Assembly: GCA_023213395.1 (NCBI GenBank)
Contig: CM041465.1
Span: 93,627,741-93,691,740 of the forward strand
Reading direction: 5' to 3'
DNA from: Cycas panzhihuaensis
Taxonomy: Eukaryota > Cycadophyta
Length of the DNA stretch: 64,000 nucleotides
The notes below the pieces were generated by a model that ran no database searches, was not told the origin of the DNA, and saw nothing but the letters and a program-made list of their open reading frames with translations. Shown here piece after piece: positions 51,522-63,700 of this stretch. Positions within the stretch are counted from its first letter, which is position 1. Every line of letters begins with the position of its first letter. The position numbers were made by a program, and so were the translations under genes.

Positions 51522-54060
51522 TGCCGATGAGGGAGCTAAATCCGCTTCCTCTTCTTATTGGTGTTCTTGCCTCTAGGTGGGTTTGCATTCCATGTTTTCG
51601 GTTGGGCAACCCCCAACGCGTTTGCATTACTTTTCTTCTTTCCCTTCTCGCTTCTTCAAACGACGTTCGCAAGGGCGTTGCATACGACGTTTCTCGCGTC
51701 GCTTGCGAGGCTTGCCGCCGTCATTGGAAGACCAAGCATCTCGTCCCTCTCCGTCGTCGAATCCGTCCAGGCCATGGAAGGTTATCCTACGATTGGGCAT
51801 CTGTCCCATGGCCGGGGAACTCGGGAGTTCCCTTCATCCGTTAGGAATCCGCGTGAGGCGATGATTCCATTACTACCGGATGACCATTTCCACCGGATGA
51901 CTTTCGGCCTTGCTCAAGCGGCGGATGATCCGGAACCCTCACGAGACTCACCACCCCGGTGAGCCTTACGGCGTCGAGATCCCCTACTTTCGAAGTCGCC
52001 GACCTCGTGCACTACGAGGATACCCCTCCGTAAGCGATCGAGGTGCTTAGCGAGTGCTTTCGCGCGGCGCCAACCGCCTCTAAGTGGTTTGCAAAAATGC
52101 TCATAGCGTAGCATCTTCTTCATCCATGCACGCATCATCTCTGACGATCGGCGCTCCTACGTAGCGTACACTTCCTATGCCATGTCTACCCTGGCTCCTA
52201 AGGCAAGTGTTGCGCGCTTTGTTCGGTGTGGTCCTACTTCCTCAGGGCCCGTTCGCAGTGTGCCTTTCCCTTAACTCGGGGTTAGCATGCCATGCCCCGA
52301 AGCGCGCCGCGCCACCTCAAGCGTGGCGCATGCGTTAAGTGCGAGCCTCGTGGTCTGCTTGGTGCCGCGCCACCACCGACCATGTGGGACCCACTCCTAC
52401 ATATGTCGAACATTGGTGGTTCTTCTCTTTCACGTGCCCGGGCTACCTTTGCTCAACCTTGGGGGCAAGGCAGGGAAGCCATCTCCTGTTTATGGGGTGG
52501 ACCCGTTGCACCCATATGGGGTCGCGCCACCTACGGGTGGCCCATATGCGAACAGGTCCCTCATCCTCCGTTTCCATCGTCCAACAACTCCCATCATAGC
52601 GTCGCCATGAGGCGTACCTCTTTTCGAGCTTTTACTGCGGCCCCTTTCCAACAAGGGGCCTTTTCCCAGGAGGGATGGGTATGCCACCCCATCCATTCCT
52701 TCTTGGTTGTCGACCCGTTAGCCCAAGCAAGGACCCGTCCCTTCGTGGACTATAGGTCAACGCCATTGTCTATTGAGGCGTTAAGGACTAACTTTCGCCT
52801 CACCCTCACGAAGTTCCCAAATTCGATGGGACTTCGTCGCGAGACCAGCAGAGCATGTCGCGGCTTCTCGATGGCGTGCATCGATTATTGGGCTTACGAC
52901 CATATCCTCATGAAGCTCTTCCCGCGGTCCTTGCAGGGCGATGCCCTCAAATGGTTTTACCTCCTTCACCGCCCATTCGATCTCTTCATTCCGGTGACTA
53001 GTGGGCGAGTTCGTCAACTATTTTGACGTAGCTTCGCCCATTCAAGAGCGGAATGAAGGCGCTTCTGTCGCTTAAACAAGGTCACGATGAAATGAATCGT
53101 GACTTTGTGCGACGTTTTCGCGATCTTCTTCACTCCACCAAGGCTACGTTGCACGAGGAGTTGAAGAGACCTTTGTCAATGCACTTCACCGGTGCATGTG
53201 GAAATCCTCAAGATGGGGCGACCACGTGTGACTCTGCCATCACGAGGTGTTTAGCTTTGGAGGCCATTGAGATCAGCGGGGCTCGAAACCTCCCAAGCCC
53301 TCGCAAGCGTCACGGCGCCTCCTCCGGTGAAGGAGACCAAACCTTCGCGGCCGCTAGGTCCACCTCTCATCGACCGAGAGGACCCTAGATCCCCTTACTT
53401 CCATTATTCGCTCATTTGAGCGCACGATGAAGGAGTTAAAACTCCAACCTCCTTCGTCGCCAACCTCTCATAAACCTGTCCAGCAGATTTCTCGTGCGAT
53501 GCCTCCCAAAGGGGGTAACGCCCAACCTTCTCAAGCAAGGAGGATCGATCCTCCCCTTGAGAAGAGGTGGTGTTCTATCCACGGGGAGTGCTTCCATGAT
53601 GATTCACGCTGCCGGGCACAGCACCAGCGCGATGCCTCGCCGCGCGACTCGTCCCCTAGGCGAACGTCGAGGCCTAACCTCGACCAACCCATTCATAAAG
53701 ACCCATTCCCCAAGCATGGGGAATGGGGCCGCGATGTCCAGCAAAGAAACAACCGGAATCGGGACAGGTCTCCCGATCCCCGCCCTTTGCGTGGTAGAGG
53801 GAAGGGTGTACAGAGGTCGCCTTCCCCTTCGCGGTCTCTCGGCCGTGCTCCATCACCTTCGGTCCGTAACAAGGGAAAGAAGGTGATCCGGATCTTCGAG
53901 ACCACTCCTCTCTGCGTTAACTTGGGTCTCAAGGCGCCAAGGAGGCAACAGTGCCTCGCGTCTACCTCAGCCTTGATCCTCCCGGATGTTACTCCTCAGG
54001 AGATTCCCGCACTTCCCAAGACTATTCCGTGCGCCCGAGCAATTTGACTTTAGGAGGCCC
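51502..54060 (+). pseudogene. gag: Tat-I gag, many frame breaks
   Basis: Recognisable parts: N-terminal region near 51720-52060; Pro-rich segment 52491-52555 (GVDPLHPYGVAPPTGGPY); capsid near 52740-53290 (ACIDYWAYDHILMKLFPRSLQG, KALLSLKQGHDEMNRDFVRRF, LHSTKATLHEELKR); nucleocapsid in 53427-54047 with KRWCSIHGECFHDDSRCRAQ (53565-53624), a CxxH...H....C knuckle that is intact here. A strongly basic Arg/Ser/Pro stretch follows, then NKGKKVIRIFETTPL. Frames change at least six times by small indels. Confidence 0.82.
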
Positions 54061-54289
54061 TTACCCAACCCACGGGAGGTAAGCTTTCTCCGTGGTCGAA
54101 GAGCTTCTTCTGATGGCCGGGATGTCCATCATGGGCGTCTTGAGAAGTTGCCGGGCAACAGCGCTCCTTCTAGAAGCTCTTGGATCGAATGGCGCATCCG
54201 TTCACGCCTTGGGTACAACCCAGCGATGAACCCATTATCTCTTCGATCCCGAGATCTCCCGCGTCTAGTGGAAGGGCATGATGGAACTT

Positions 54290-54640
54290 CCCTTTCACCA
54301 TTACCATAGATACTCCAGATTGCGCTACGGAGGCGCCGTCGACAACGGCTCCTCCGTCAATGCCATGCCCTTGCGCGTTATGAAAGAGCTTGGTGTTTCC
54401 GCCTTGGAGCCCGTTCCATGGCGCTGTCAGGGTTATGGATGCAGAAGACTCCCTTAGGATCGTCTCGATACCTCTTACCCTCGAGGACAAGGCGTCATTC
54501 TTGACATCGTCGTCCTCGATGTCGATGTTGATTACAACTTGCTTACGGGTCGACCATGGCTTGACCAAATGGGGCCGTGTGTTCCACCCGTTGGGGGCAA
54601 CTCAAGTTTGTCCTGATGGATAAATGAAAGTTGTCCTCAT
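54290..54640 (+). pseudogene. pol: Tat-I aspartic protease
   Basis: The active site VDNGSSVNAMPLRVMKELG (about 54338-54394) has the family's DNG. The C-terminal block VLDVDVDYNLLTGRPWLDQMG follows near 54510-54570. A one-base loss near 54440 and others break the frame. The gag-to-protease connection just upstream (GMSIMGVLRSC) matches the point where Tat-O is cut. Confidence 0.8.
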
Positions 54641-55440
54641 GACGATCGCTCGCCAAACTGCTAGGCTTCACTTGAGCAAGCCATGGCGAGACGAAGGAAA
54701 CAAACGCCCTCTAACCATGCCTCGGCTTGCTCTATTGGAATCCACGATTCCTCCTCACAAGAAGAGTCCTACGTCTTCTTCCCCTAGCTTGCGCTTTGCT
54801 CCTATTGGTGTCGGGAGTTATGGAGTGCGTCATCGTGTTTGATGATAGCGGATCCCATAGTGAGGATGAGGACCATCCTCACCCGGTCTCGTTCCTCACT
54901 TTTGATGTGGGGCGCCTTCCTAGCCTAACCCCCTCCACAGGCCACTTTTGTGGTAGGCGGGCCACTTTCACATGTCACATGACATTGCGCATGTTGATCA
55001 TCATATCCGGGCTCTTCCACCTCGTCGACTCCGTGGTGGCGATCTTGAGAGTTCCCCTCTTGCTTTTACGAGGGCCTCTCCTTGACTCTCCTTCGTCGTC
55101 CCGGCGGATGGCGGGCGATTTTCGAGCCATCTGGGTCCCATCGTTCCTGCGCCATCTCTCGCCTCGCCCATTGAAGTCGAGCCATCGATGGTGTGGACTA
55201 CTTGAGCAGCGAGGCCTTACTCGAACACTTAGCAGGTTCCATGCCAAGCTTGCCTCCTGGTCACCACAAGCTTGGCCACCAGAAGGTCTTAGCGATTGGG
55301 TCCACATTAGCAGGCCAATCCCTCTTCCGGTTCCTCCCTTCGAGTTGACCTTGCCCCCCTCCATTTCGAGGAAGGGAATGCCATGTGCATGGGGGCAACC
55401 TAGGACATAGTCCTTGCCCCGGATAGGGTCATCAAGGTAG
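54641..55440 (+). pseudogene. pol: Tat-I protease-RT linker
   Basis: Low-complexity acidic linker. FDDSGSHSEDEDHPHPVSFL near 54838-54898 matches Tat-O (DDDGSHSEDEDLPHPISFL near 62190). Later parts with AWGQPRT/MGATQDIVLAPDRV near 55390-55430 lead into RT. Not a separate gene. Confidence 0.7.
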
Positions 55441-56250
55441 GAGCGGAGTGCACCCCTGACGAGGTGAGGGAATATGCCCTCCTGTTCCGGGGATTCCGCG
55501 ACGTATTTGCGTGGGAATACTCAGACATGAAGGGCATTGACCTCTCCATCGTCGTGCATAACCTTACGACCTTTCTTGATGCTCGCCCCGTGCGTCAGAA
55601 GTAACGTCCCCTTCACCCGAAGCTCTCGGCCGCCGTTAAGATGGAGGTTGAGAAGCTTCTGGAAGCGGGACTTATTTCCTCCATCGATTACCCAAAGTGG
55701 GTATCGAATATCGTTCCCGTTGCTAAAAAGAACGGGACCATTCGTATTTGTGTCGATTTTCGTGACATAAATAACGTTTGTCCTAAGGACAACTTTCCCC
55801 TTCCTTTCATCGATCAAATAATCGATCGCGCAGTAGGATTGAAGTTATGTTTACGATGGGCGGCTTCTCATTATAACGGATCCAAATCTCCCCCGAAGAC
55901 CGCCATAAGACGGCCTTCACCACACCATGGGGTACCTTTGCCTATAAGGCGATGCCCTTTGGTCTTAAAAATCTTCCACGACCTTATCAACAATACGTTG
56001 GAGGTCTTCATGGATGACATGATGGGCCTCTCCCGCTCCAGAGCCCATCATCTTTCCGACTTGCGCGCCATCTTCACAAGATGCCGCAAGTACCATGTTA
56101 GCTTGAACATTGAAATGCGTGTTTGCGTTACCTCGGGCAAACTCCTTGGTTTCCTCGTGTCTCAACAAGGAATCCGTCGATCAGGAAAAAGTCAAGGCGA
56201 TCCTTGACATGCCGCCACTAGGACCCAACGACAAATCAAGTCGTTCCTGG
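55441..56250 (+). pseudogene. pol: Tat-I reverse transcriptase
   Basis: KLLEAGLISSIDYPKWVSNI, NGTIRICVDFRDINNVCPKD and NFPLPFIDQIIDRAVG lie in one open frame (55641-55850). The catalytic block VFMDDMMGLSRSRAHH is at 56003-56050, with the Asp pair intact, in the form usual for Tat/Athila RT. The segment between (finger/palm, near 55850-55980) is shifted. Frame breaks near 56110 and 56160. Confidence 0.85.
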
Positions 56251-56760
56251 CGAGCTTGGATTCTTGAGGCATTTTTGGCGATTTCGCCATAAGCGCCAAG
56301 CCTCTCACGAACCTATTGAAGAAAGGGCTCCTTTTATGCGGTCGAGACAAGACCCAAAAGGCCTTCGTGGGGCTCGAGGAAGCTCTCGTGTCAGCCCTGT
56401 GCGGCCCCTCCTCGCTTCGATAGGCCTTTCATCTTATACACCTCGGCAACTGATGAATCCCTGGGTGTAATGCTCGCACAGGAGGACTATTCGGGAACCG
56501 AGAGGGCCATTTATTTCATTATCCGCACCCTCGTTGCTGCTGAATCGAACTATCCTCCCGCCAAAAAGGAATGCCTCTCCTTGGTCCATGCGACCAAGAA
56601 ATTTCGGCACTACTTGCTCGGCAATACGACCAAGGTGATCGTTCAATCCGATCCCTTGCGTTACTTGCTTACCCGTTCAGATTTGACAGGTAGGGCGGGA
56701 TGTTGGGCCATCCTGCTTCAAGAGTTTGACTTGCGGTCGTTAACGAAGTCGAAGAAGGGA
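56251..56760 (+). pseudogene. pol: Tat-I RNase H
   Basis: YTSATDESLGVMLAQEDYSG (about 56440-56500) followed by ERAIYFIIRTLVAAESNYPPAKKECLSLVHATKKFRHYLLG and PLRYLLTRSDLTGRAGCWAILLQEFDL is the RT-linked RNase H of gypsy elements. The open piece is 56470-56949. No second RNase H domain (NNEA.Y type) is seen between here and integrase. Confidence 0.82.
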
Positions 56761-56859
56761 ATGGTAGTGGCGGAGCAGTTGGCCGTCGCCATCCCCAGGC
56801 GGGCGTCCACTGTTGGCGACTCCTTCCGGATGAGTCCATCATGGCCGTCGGGATGTTTC

Positions 56860-58106
56860 TCCTCCCCACTCGTCGATAGCGAGTGGTATGGCATTGTCGT
56901 GCGATATTTAACTCGGCAAGAATATCGACCCGGCGGCGGCAAAAGTTAGGTCGCGTGTCGCGCCCATCGCTAGGCAACACCTCCTCGTGGGCGGGGTGTT
57001 GTATAAGAGATCGCCGATGGGATCACCTTCACTGCGTCGCTCGGCGAAGCGGACCAAATACTCGCGAGTGCCATCATGGCATTTGCGGGGAGCCACTGAG
57101 GGGCCAATCTGGCCCAAAGGATCCTCGCATGGGCTATTCTTGGTCGTCCTTGTTCAAGGATGCCCGCTTGCGCCCTTAGATCTTGGCGTTGCCAAGAAAC
57201 GCCAACGTCTCTCACGTACCCTCAGGGCACTACATCCTATCGTGTCTCCGTGGCCCTTTTCCCAATGGGGTTTAGACCTCATCGGGGCTATATCACCACC
57301 ATCTTCCGCACAACATAAATTCATCCTAGCAGCTCTGAGTACTTTACTAAATGGGCGGGCGATCCCCATCCACTACCTGGCAAGACGATAGCCACCTTCA
57401 TCTACCAGCACATTATCTGTCATTTTGGAATTCCAGATGTCCTAATTACGGATAATGGGACTCCGTTCTGTAATAAGGAGATGGGCCGGTGTGTGAGAAA
57501 TTCAAAATCTCACACAAGACGTCGTCCCCTTATTACCCCCAAGCCAACGAACAGATTGAGTCTTTCAACAAGATGCTCATCGGCATCTTGAAGAAAACCG
57601 TCGCTCAGTCTCAAAGAGATTGGCATATCCAGCCCCCTTCCGCTCTATGGGCTTATCGCACCTCTATCCGGACGGCTACCGGGATGATCCCATTCTCGCT
57701 AGTCTACGGGACTGAAGCGATACTCCCGTTGGAAGTGGAGGTCCCTTCTCTCCGGGTCTCCCTTCGAGGCCTCATCGATGAGGAGTCTACTTGCCAGGCT
57801 CGTCTCCTAGACCTCGAGGCCCTAGTTGAGAGGCGCCTAGCGGCTTATCAAGCGAACCTCGCTTCGAAAGCCCGTTTGCAAAAGACATATGATAAACACC
57901 TTCGTGCCCGTCCTTTGTGTCCTGGGGACCACGTCCTCAAATTAGAGTATCTCTACGATCGCTTGGCCAAATTCGGGCCCAAGTGGGTAGGTCCCTTCGT
58001 CGTTCTCGAGAGCCTCGATAACGGCGCCTATAGGATCGCCACCTTGGACGGCTTGGAGTTTGAAAAAGCGGTCAACGGGAAGTTCCTCAAGAAGTTCTAC
58101 GTGTGA
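56860..58106 (+). pseudogene. pol: Tat-I integrase; last 205 aa open
   Basis: N-terminal zinc-binding part across frames near 56880-57170 (IVRYLTRQEY, GVLYKRSPMG, EADQIL, HHGICG). Core: GLDLIGAI (57265, first Asp), then VLITDNGTPFCNKEMG (57440-57485, second Asp). The open frame 57489-58106 has YYPQANEQIESFNKM with the catalytic Glu, ALWAYRTSIRTATGMIPFSLVYG, and a C-terminal GPFVVLES..GAYRIATLDG part. It ends at a natural stop (NGKFLKKFYV). This is the longest open pol piece in the window. Confidence 0.88.
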
Positions 58107-58932
58107 TCTCTTCACCATGCTCCGAAATGAGCCTAAACTACCATTTTAAATTGTCTCCATTCTTCCCAACCCCGGGTAGAATGGCAATTTAAGATGGGTT
58201 TTCAGTTTTTCTTCCGGTTCCTCCCACGGAACCCGCGTTCCTGCGTCTCTTGGGAACCTTTGTCCTCCTATTTGGGCATCCCCCAACTAGGGCGACGCTA
58301 TGGAGTGTCGTTACTCCCCTTTTGCGCTTATCGTTTCCTTCGCATATTCCGCTATGCTCCCCTGTGGATGTGCATGTCGCCCTATCTTCTAACCTCACAC
58401 CTCTCGATCACCTCTGCTCACGGTGGATGTGTGTGCTCCTGTTAGACATCTGGCTATACACAGAAGGAAACGCCTGCATATTTACAAAATCTACATATTC
58501 AGCATATCCCGAGGCACCTCAATCTTGGCGACCTCGTCTGCCTCATCCTTGGCGTCGCCCCCTCTTCTTGATGGCCCACGAGGCTTGCCTAGCCAGCCCG
58601 TGCCCAAGTCTCTGGTTGCTGTTGGTTAGATCGCTTGCTATGTTTGTTGGATTCCCTCCTACTTCACCTTGACACTTGACGGGGCACCCCCTTTACTTGC
58701 TTTCTCCAGTTTCAGGTCAATGTTTAGGCGACACGTAGGCAGCCCCTACGTTGTCCTCGTCTCTATCTTGCCTGTCCACGCGTTCCGCCACGACACTTGC
58801 CTACACCCTTAGATCACGTGCTGCTCTTGATTACTTATATATATATATATGCATGTGCTACTCATGTTTCTTGATTGTCGACGTCGCCATTACATTACGC
58901 TTAGAAGCGGTGAGGCTCTGCGCGAAAGGCGA
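58107..58932 (+). other. 3' untranslated region and polypurine tract of Tat-I
   Basis: 826 bp, no convincing gene. Its first 370 bp match 12870-13257 of Tat-P and its last 150 bp match 17540-17690. It lacks the 4.3-kb module present in Tat-P. (TA)n run at 58837-58852. The purine tract GCGAAAGGCGA ends at 58932. Confidence 0.75.
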
Positions 58933-61424
58933 TGTTCCGGCTATTGGGAATGGACTCGAGCAGCGTCGACACGGGTTTGTTCGGTATATGTTCTTACTTT
59001 TTACCTATGTTAATTAAGATGGTTTAGAGTAGTTTGATTGACATATACTGTCTATATGCATTTGTTTATCTACTTGCTCATAATGCATGTGCTAATGTAC
59101 GCCTTGACTATGGCGACTCACGGTGAGGGGCATTCATCGTGAATCGACACCGTATGGCGTACAACCACTCACGATGTCTCCATGGTCTTTCGGGATGCTT
59201 TTGCCAGCTTGTTTATTCTTGTTACCACATGCCACTTATGTTGCAAATCCTTCCTAAGCCTGGTTTAACCCTTAGTTAGGGCTCTTTGCACCATTATGAG
59301 TACTTGCCCATGGCCTAGACCTTCTCCTAATTGATGTATTTCATGCTTAGCTTTTTGACCTTACCAAAAACCTGATTTTTGAGTTATATTTTTCTCTTTT
59401 TTGAATTTCGGGTCGGTACAGTGGTAAACTATGCGGTACCACGGAGTTTGCAGATCTGCAGAGTTCTGCCGTGATCTGTTGTTTAAAATTAAAAAAAAAA
59501 GAGAAACCACGCGACAGTGGCCGCGTTTTTTCGTGAAACTGCCACGTGGCTCCGTACTATTGGAGGCGCCCCAAGGCCCCAAACGTTCACTTGCTATGCC
59601 CAAGGCATAAAAGCCTTTTTCTTCCTCATTTGCTGAATTCTTCACTTCATTTTTCAAGTTTTCTAGAGCAACTTCTCCACAAAAAGACAAGGCAAAAAAA
59701 CAGTAAACAAGAGAGCTTCTTCTACAGCAGTGGGACAGAGGTGAAGTGGGCCACTACCAGCTGGAGTTGCAGGGCCATTGCTGCCCCCTACGGAGCTCCA
59801 TCACAAGCACCACTCTTCTCCACAAATACCCAAAGCTTCAAGGGGATTTCTTCACCAAAAAGACTACTTCAAAGACCCATTTTCAAGCTCTCAACTTGCA
59901 TGAGGCTCTACTCCTCTACTCTCTTGCAAAGGACATTCAACACCACCTCTTAGACATTGCTTGGGCTGCTGCTCCAAGTGGCCAAGTACCTACATGCACT
60001 TATTCTTCTCTATTCAAGGTATTTATTGTCTCTTGTTGGTGCTTTTTGCTTATTTTTTTCCATTGTTTTGCTTGCAAATTATTCCCTCCCTTTTGCATGC
60101 ACTTTCTTTGAGTCTCTCTTGGCCGTTTGATGCAAGTAACCTTAGTAGTTGTGGCTTGCTAGAGTGCTGCCCTAGGTTAGGCACATTTTCTTATATTTCC
60201 TTGAAACCCATCCTCTTCCTCTTAGCTTCCTCTTTCGCCATTTTTTAAGCTAGCCAGCATAAAGGGATTTTCATGAGGATTTGAGGGAGATAGGCGGGGT
60301 TCCGTCCCCCATTGCCGTCCTTCTCCCCAAGGGTTCCGTCCCTTATCCTCTCTCCCTTTAGCACCCGTGCTTTCTTAGGAAACGGAGCTAAGGTAGCCTT
60401 GGAGAGTTGGGTTGAGTTTCCCTCTTGGTGTAGGAAATTTGTTACTACATGACTCATCTTGTTGCATGCTAACCTTTGTTTCCCTTATACCTGTGGAGAC
60501 CTCTCGTGGGTGAGTTAGCCATCCAGGGCTACACTCGATCCCATTGGTGCATTTTATGGTGTCTGACGGTCGCATATTTATCGCGTGGCCTTGTTTCATT
60601 TTCATTATATGTTGGTGCTTAACTACATTTTTCTAGCTTAGTTGATTTCATTTTCAGTATATACATATATATCTTGTCGTGCCGTAGCCTCTCTCCAGGA
60701 GGAGGCGTTCTTTTGTTTGTGCAGTCGCTTAAGAGGGAGTGGTCTTGAGATCAACTTAGATTCTTGGGTCGGCTCTGCAGTATTCTTCCCCTTCTTGTTT
60801 TGAGCTTTACTTTAGTTCTTTCAATTTATTTAGTCCTTGCATGCTCTCGGGAGGTAAGTGAACCCCTTCGTTGTCTTGATCGGCGTTGCATGCGCGGAGG
60901 ACGGAGGAAGGGCGCAAGCGAGGAGGGAACTGCGTTCTGCCGGATCACAGTATCCAGGTATTTTCCATGTATCTTTCGTATTTTCTTTACGCTCTTATGT
61001 CTCTTTGCATTTACTTTGATAGGTAAAGGAACATAAAAGAAAAAGGAAAAATAACCGTTTATTTCACATTTGCTTTCTTGTATTACTTTATTACATTGCA
61101 TAACATAGTAGTGGAGGACCCATTTACCCGTGCCCCTTAGCCGCACTTGCTCTAGACCCATTATGCATTTGGTTGGTTGCCCCCCTCGTTGTCTTCTCAT
61201 TGCCTTGAGAAGCCGCGACGTCTTGAGTTCCTTTTCCCTTCCGGCCATCAAAGTATAGGAAGGTCTCGCTTTGCGGCCACTGGAAGCAACGGGCACCTTG
61301 CGATCCGTACCCACGCTCTGGCGCACGGACGTCCTGCGAGGTGTGATCCTCGCTATCTAGCCTGCTTAGCATATTATTCTTATGCCCTTCACTGGGCGTT
61401 GGATCATTGCCCGCGGAGGCGTTC
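58933..61424 (+). repeat. 3' LTR of Tat-I (2492 bp)
   Basis: Starts TGTTCCGGCTATTGGG and ends GGAGGCGTTC. GGTACC palindrome 59425-59449; TATA-like GGCATAAAAGCC at 59604; stem-loop 60516-60531; donor stem-loop 60849-60866. Differences from the 5' LTR cluster in GC-rich CAG/CTG-containing spots. Confidence 0.9.
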
Positions 61425-62000
61425 GGTACCGGGATGTCCATCATGGACATCTTGAGGAGTTTCCCCAAGCAACAAATGCTCCTCTTGGAAGCTCTAGGAT
61501 CAAATGACGCGCTTGTTCACACCTTGGGCACAACCCAAAGTTGTGAACCCGTCATCTATTTTAATCCCAGAGATCTTCCCTCGTCTAGTGGAAGGGAATG
61601 CCAATGGAACTTCCCTTTCATGATTACTATCGATACTCCTGATTACACATTGTGAAGAACCGTCGTAGACAACGGTTCTTCTGTTAACGCCATGCCCTTA
61701 TACGTCATGCAAGAGCTTGGTATTTTTGTCTTAGAACTCATTCCATGGCGATGTTAGGGTTATGACGGTAGCGAGAAGACTCCCTTGGGATCTGTCTCGA
61801 TACCTCTTACTCTCGAGGATAAGACTGTCATTACTGACATCATTATCCTCGATGTTGACATTGATTACAACCTCCTTCTAGGTCAACCATGGCTTGACTA
61901 AATGGGAGTCGTATGTTCCACCCGTTGGGGGCAACTTAAATTTGTCCATAACGGACAAATGAAAGTTGTCTCTTGTGAGCGATCACTTGCTAAACAAACT
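61425..62000 (+). pseudogene. pol: Tat-O aspartic protease (continues gag-pol after Tat-I)
   Basis: GMSIMDILRSFPKQQMLLLEAL resumes the Tat-O frame directly after the Tat-I LTR. RTVVDNGSSVNAMPLYVMQEL (61656-61715) is the active site with DNG, and IILDVDIDYNLLLGQPWLD (61845-61899) the C-terminal block. Stops at 61653, 61755 and 61899 break it. Confidence 0.82.
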
Positions 62001-62850
62001 AGACCTTCTACCCAAGCAAGCCATGGCCATACGAAGGGAAGCAAACACCCTTATGATCGTGCCTCAGCCTGCTCCATCGGAATCCCTAATTCCGCTCTCC
62101 GCAAAGAAGATCCCACATCTTCTTCCCTTGACTTAATGTGTTTTGCCCCATCAGCGTTGAAAGCTATTGGTACCTCACCACATTTGACGACGACGGGTCC
62201 CATAGTGAGGATGAGGACCTTCCTCATCCTATTTCCTTCCTTCACGCTAGTGGGGGGCATTCATCTAGTTCTAGGTCTCCTCCTAGGACCCTTTTTGACA
62301 TAGAGCCTGATCACTTTTACATGTCACATGTCATCACGCATGTCGATCATCAGGCTCCTAGATCTTCCTTTCCACCACCTTCCGCAGATGATGGCATTGA
62401 GAGTTTCCCTTTTACTTTTTACGAGGGATCTCTCTCTGACTCTCCCTTAGAGTCCCTCAGGGATGTTGGGCAGCTTACAGGTCATACCGATCCTATCGCT
62501 CCCATGCCATCTCACACCTCGTCCATTTGAAGTCAGGTCATCCATGGGGTGGACTACTTCGAGGATGATGAGGCTTTGCTGGAGCACTTAGCTGGCTCCA
62601 TGCCCAGTTTACCTTTTGGTCACCACAAGCTTAGCCACCAAAAGATCTTAGCAATTGGGTCCACACTAGCTGACCCAATCCCTTCTTCCGTTTCCTCTCT
62701 TCCTATCGATCTTGCCCCCCTCCATTTTGAGGAGGGGAATGCTATGTGCATGGGGGAAACTCAGGACATAGTCCTTGCCCTAGACAAGATCATTAAGGTA
62801 GGGGCAGAATGTACTCTTGACGAAGTGAGGGAATACTCCCTTATATTCTA
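62001..62850 (+). pseudogene. pol: Tat-O protease-RT linker
   Basis: Two open parts, 62138-62530 (acidic, Ser/Pro-rich, DDDGSHSEDEDLPHP) and 62549-62851 (FEDDEALLEHLAGSMPSLPFGHHKL, then GETQDIVLALDKIIKVGAECTL and DEVREYSLIF). The last matches the lead into RT in Tat-I near 55410-55490. One stop separates the two parts. Confidence 0.75.
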
Positions 62851-63700
62851 GGAATTCTGTGATGTGTTCACGTGGGACTATTCTGACATGAAGGGAATTG
62901 ACCCCTTCATCATCACACATAACCTTACGACTATTCCTGATGCTCGTCACATGCGTCGAGCGGCGTCCCTCCACTGAAGCTCTCGACCAGGTTAAGATAG
63001 AGGTTGAGAAGCTTCTGGATACGGGACTTATTTCTTCCATCGATTACCCTAAGTGGGTATCGAATATCATTCCCATTGCCAAGAAGAATGAGACCATTTG
63101 CATATGTGTCGACTTCCACAACATAAACAATGCTTATCCTAAGGACAACTTTCCTCTCCCCTTTATTGATCAAATAATTGATCGTACAACTGGATTCGAA
63201 GTCATGTCCTGAATGGATGACTTCTCTAGCTAAAACCAAATCTAAATTTCTCCTGAAGACTGCCATAAGACGGCCTTCACTACGCCATGGGGTACCCTTG
63301 CCTACAAGGCAATGCCCTTTGGTCTCAAGAATGTAGGGGCTACTTATCAAACGGCCATGCATTTCATTTTTTATGACCTCATCAATAATATGTTGGAGGT
63401 CTTCATAGATGATATGATGGGCCTGTCACATACTAGAGCCCATCATCCCTCCGACTTATAGGCCATCTTCACACGATGCCACAAGTATCACGTTAGTTTG
63501 AACCTGCTCAAATACGTGTTTACCGTCACTTCAGGCAAACTCTTGGGTTTCCTTGTGTCCCAATAAGGAATCCAAATTGATTCAAAAAAAGTCAAGGCAA
63601 TCCTTGACATGCCACCGCCTAGAACCCAATGATAAATTAAGTCGTTTCTAGGTAGGCTTGGTTTTTGGAGGTGTTTCTTGGCAAACTTCACCATAAACGC
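62851..63700 (+). pseudogene. pol: Tat-O reverse transcriptase
   Basis: KLLDTGLISSIDYPKWVSNIIPIAKKN and CVDFHNINNAYPKDNFPLPFID are open within 62898-63212. MPFGLKNVGATYQ near 63311-63350 and VFIDDMMGLSHTRAHH at 63399-63446 complete palm motifs; the Asp pair is intact. Frames change near 63210 and again later, with stops at former Gln codons. Confidence 0.85.

Larger units (their letters stand above)
49016..61424 (+). mobile_element. Tat-I: complete Tat/Athila-type gypsy element nested in Tat-O
   Basis: LTRs 49016-51501 and 58933-61424 (about 2.49 kb each) flank gag, protease, RT, RNase H and integrase, total 12.4 kb. Long LTR blocks are identical, for example 49905-50010 and 59846-59950, so it is the youngest insertion. 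It is CpG-rich compared with all neighbours. The internal genes nevertheless contain many small indels. The expected target duplication is GCTGC (49011-49015); the right side reads GGTAC, which does not match exactly. Confidence 0.88.

Noticed and set aside
52292-53026. A 244-aa frame as a separate intact gene
   Set aside because: Its second half is gag capsid in frame (ACIDYWAYDH...), but its first half does not match Tat-P or Tat-O gag; it is a fused frame caused by indels.
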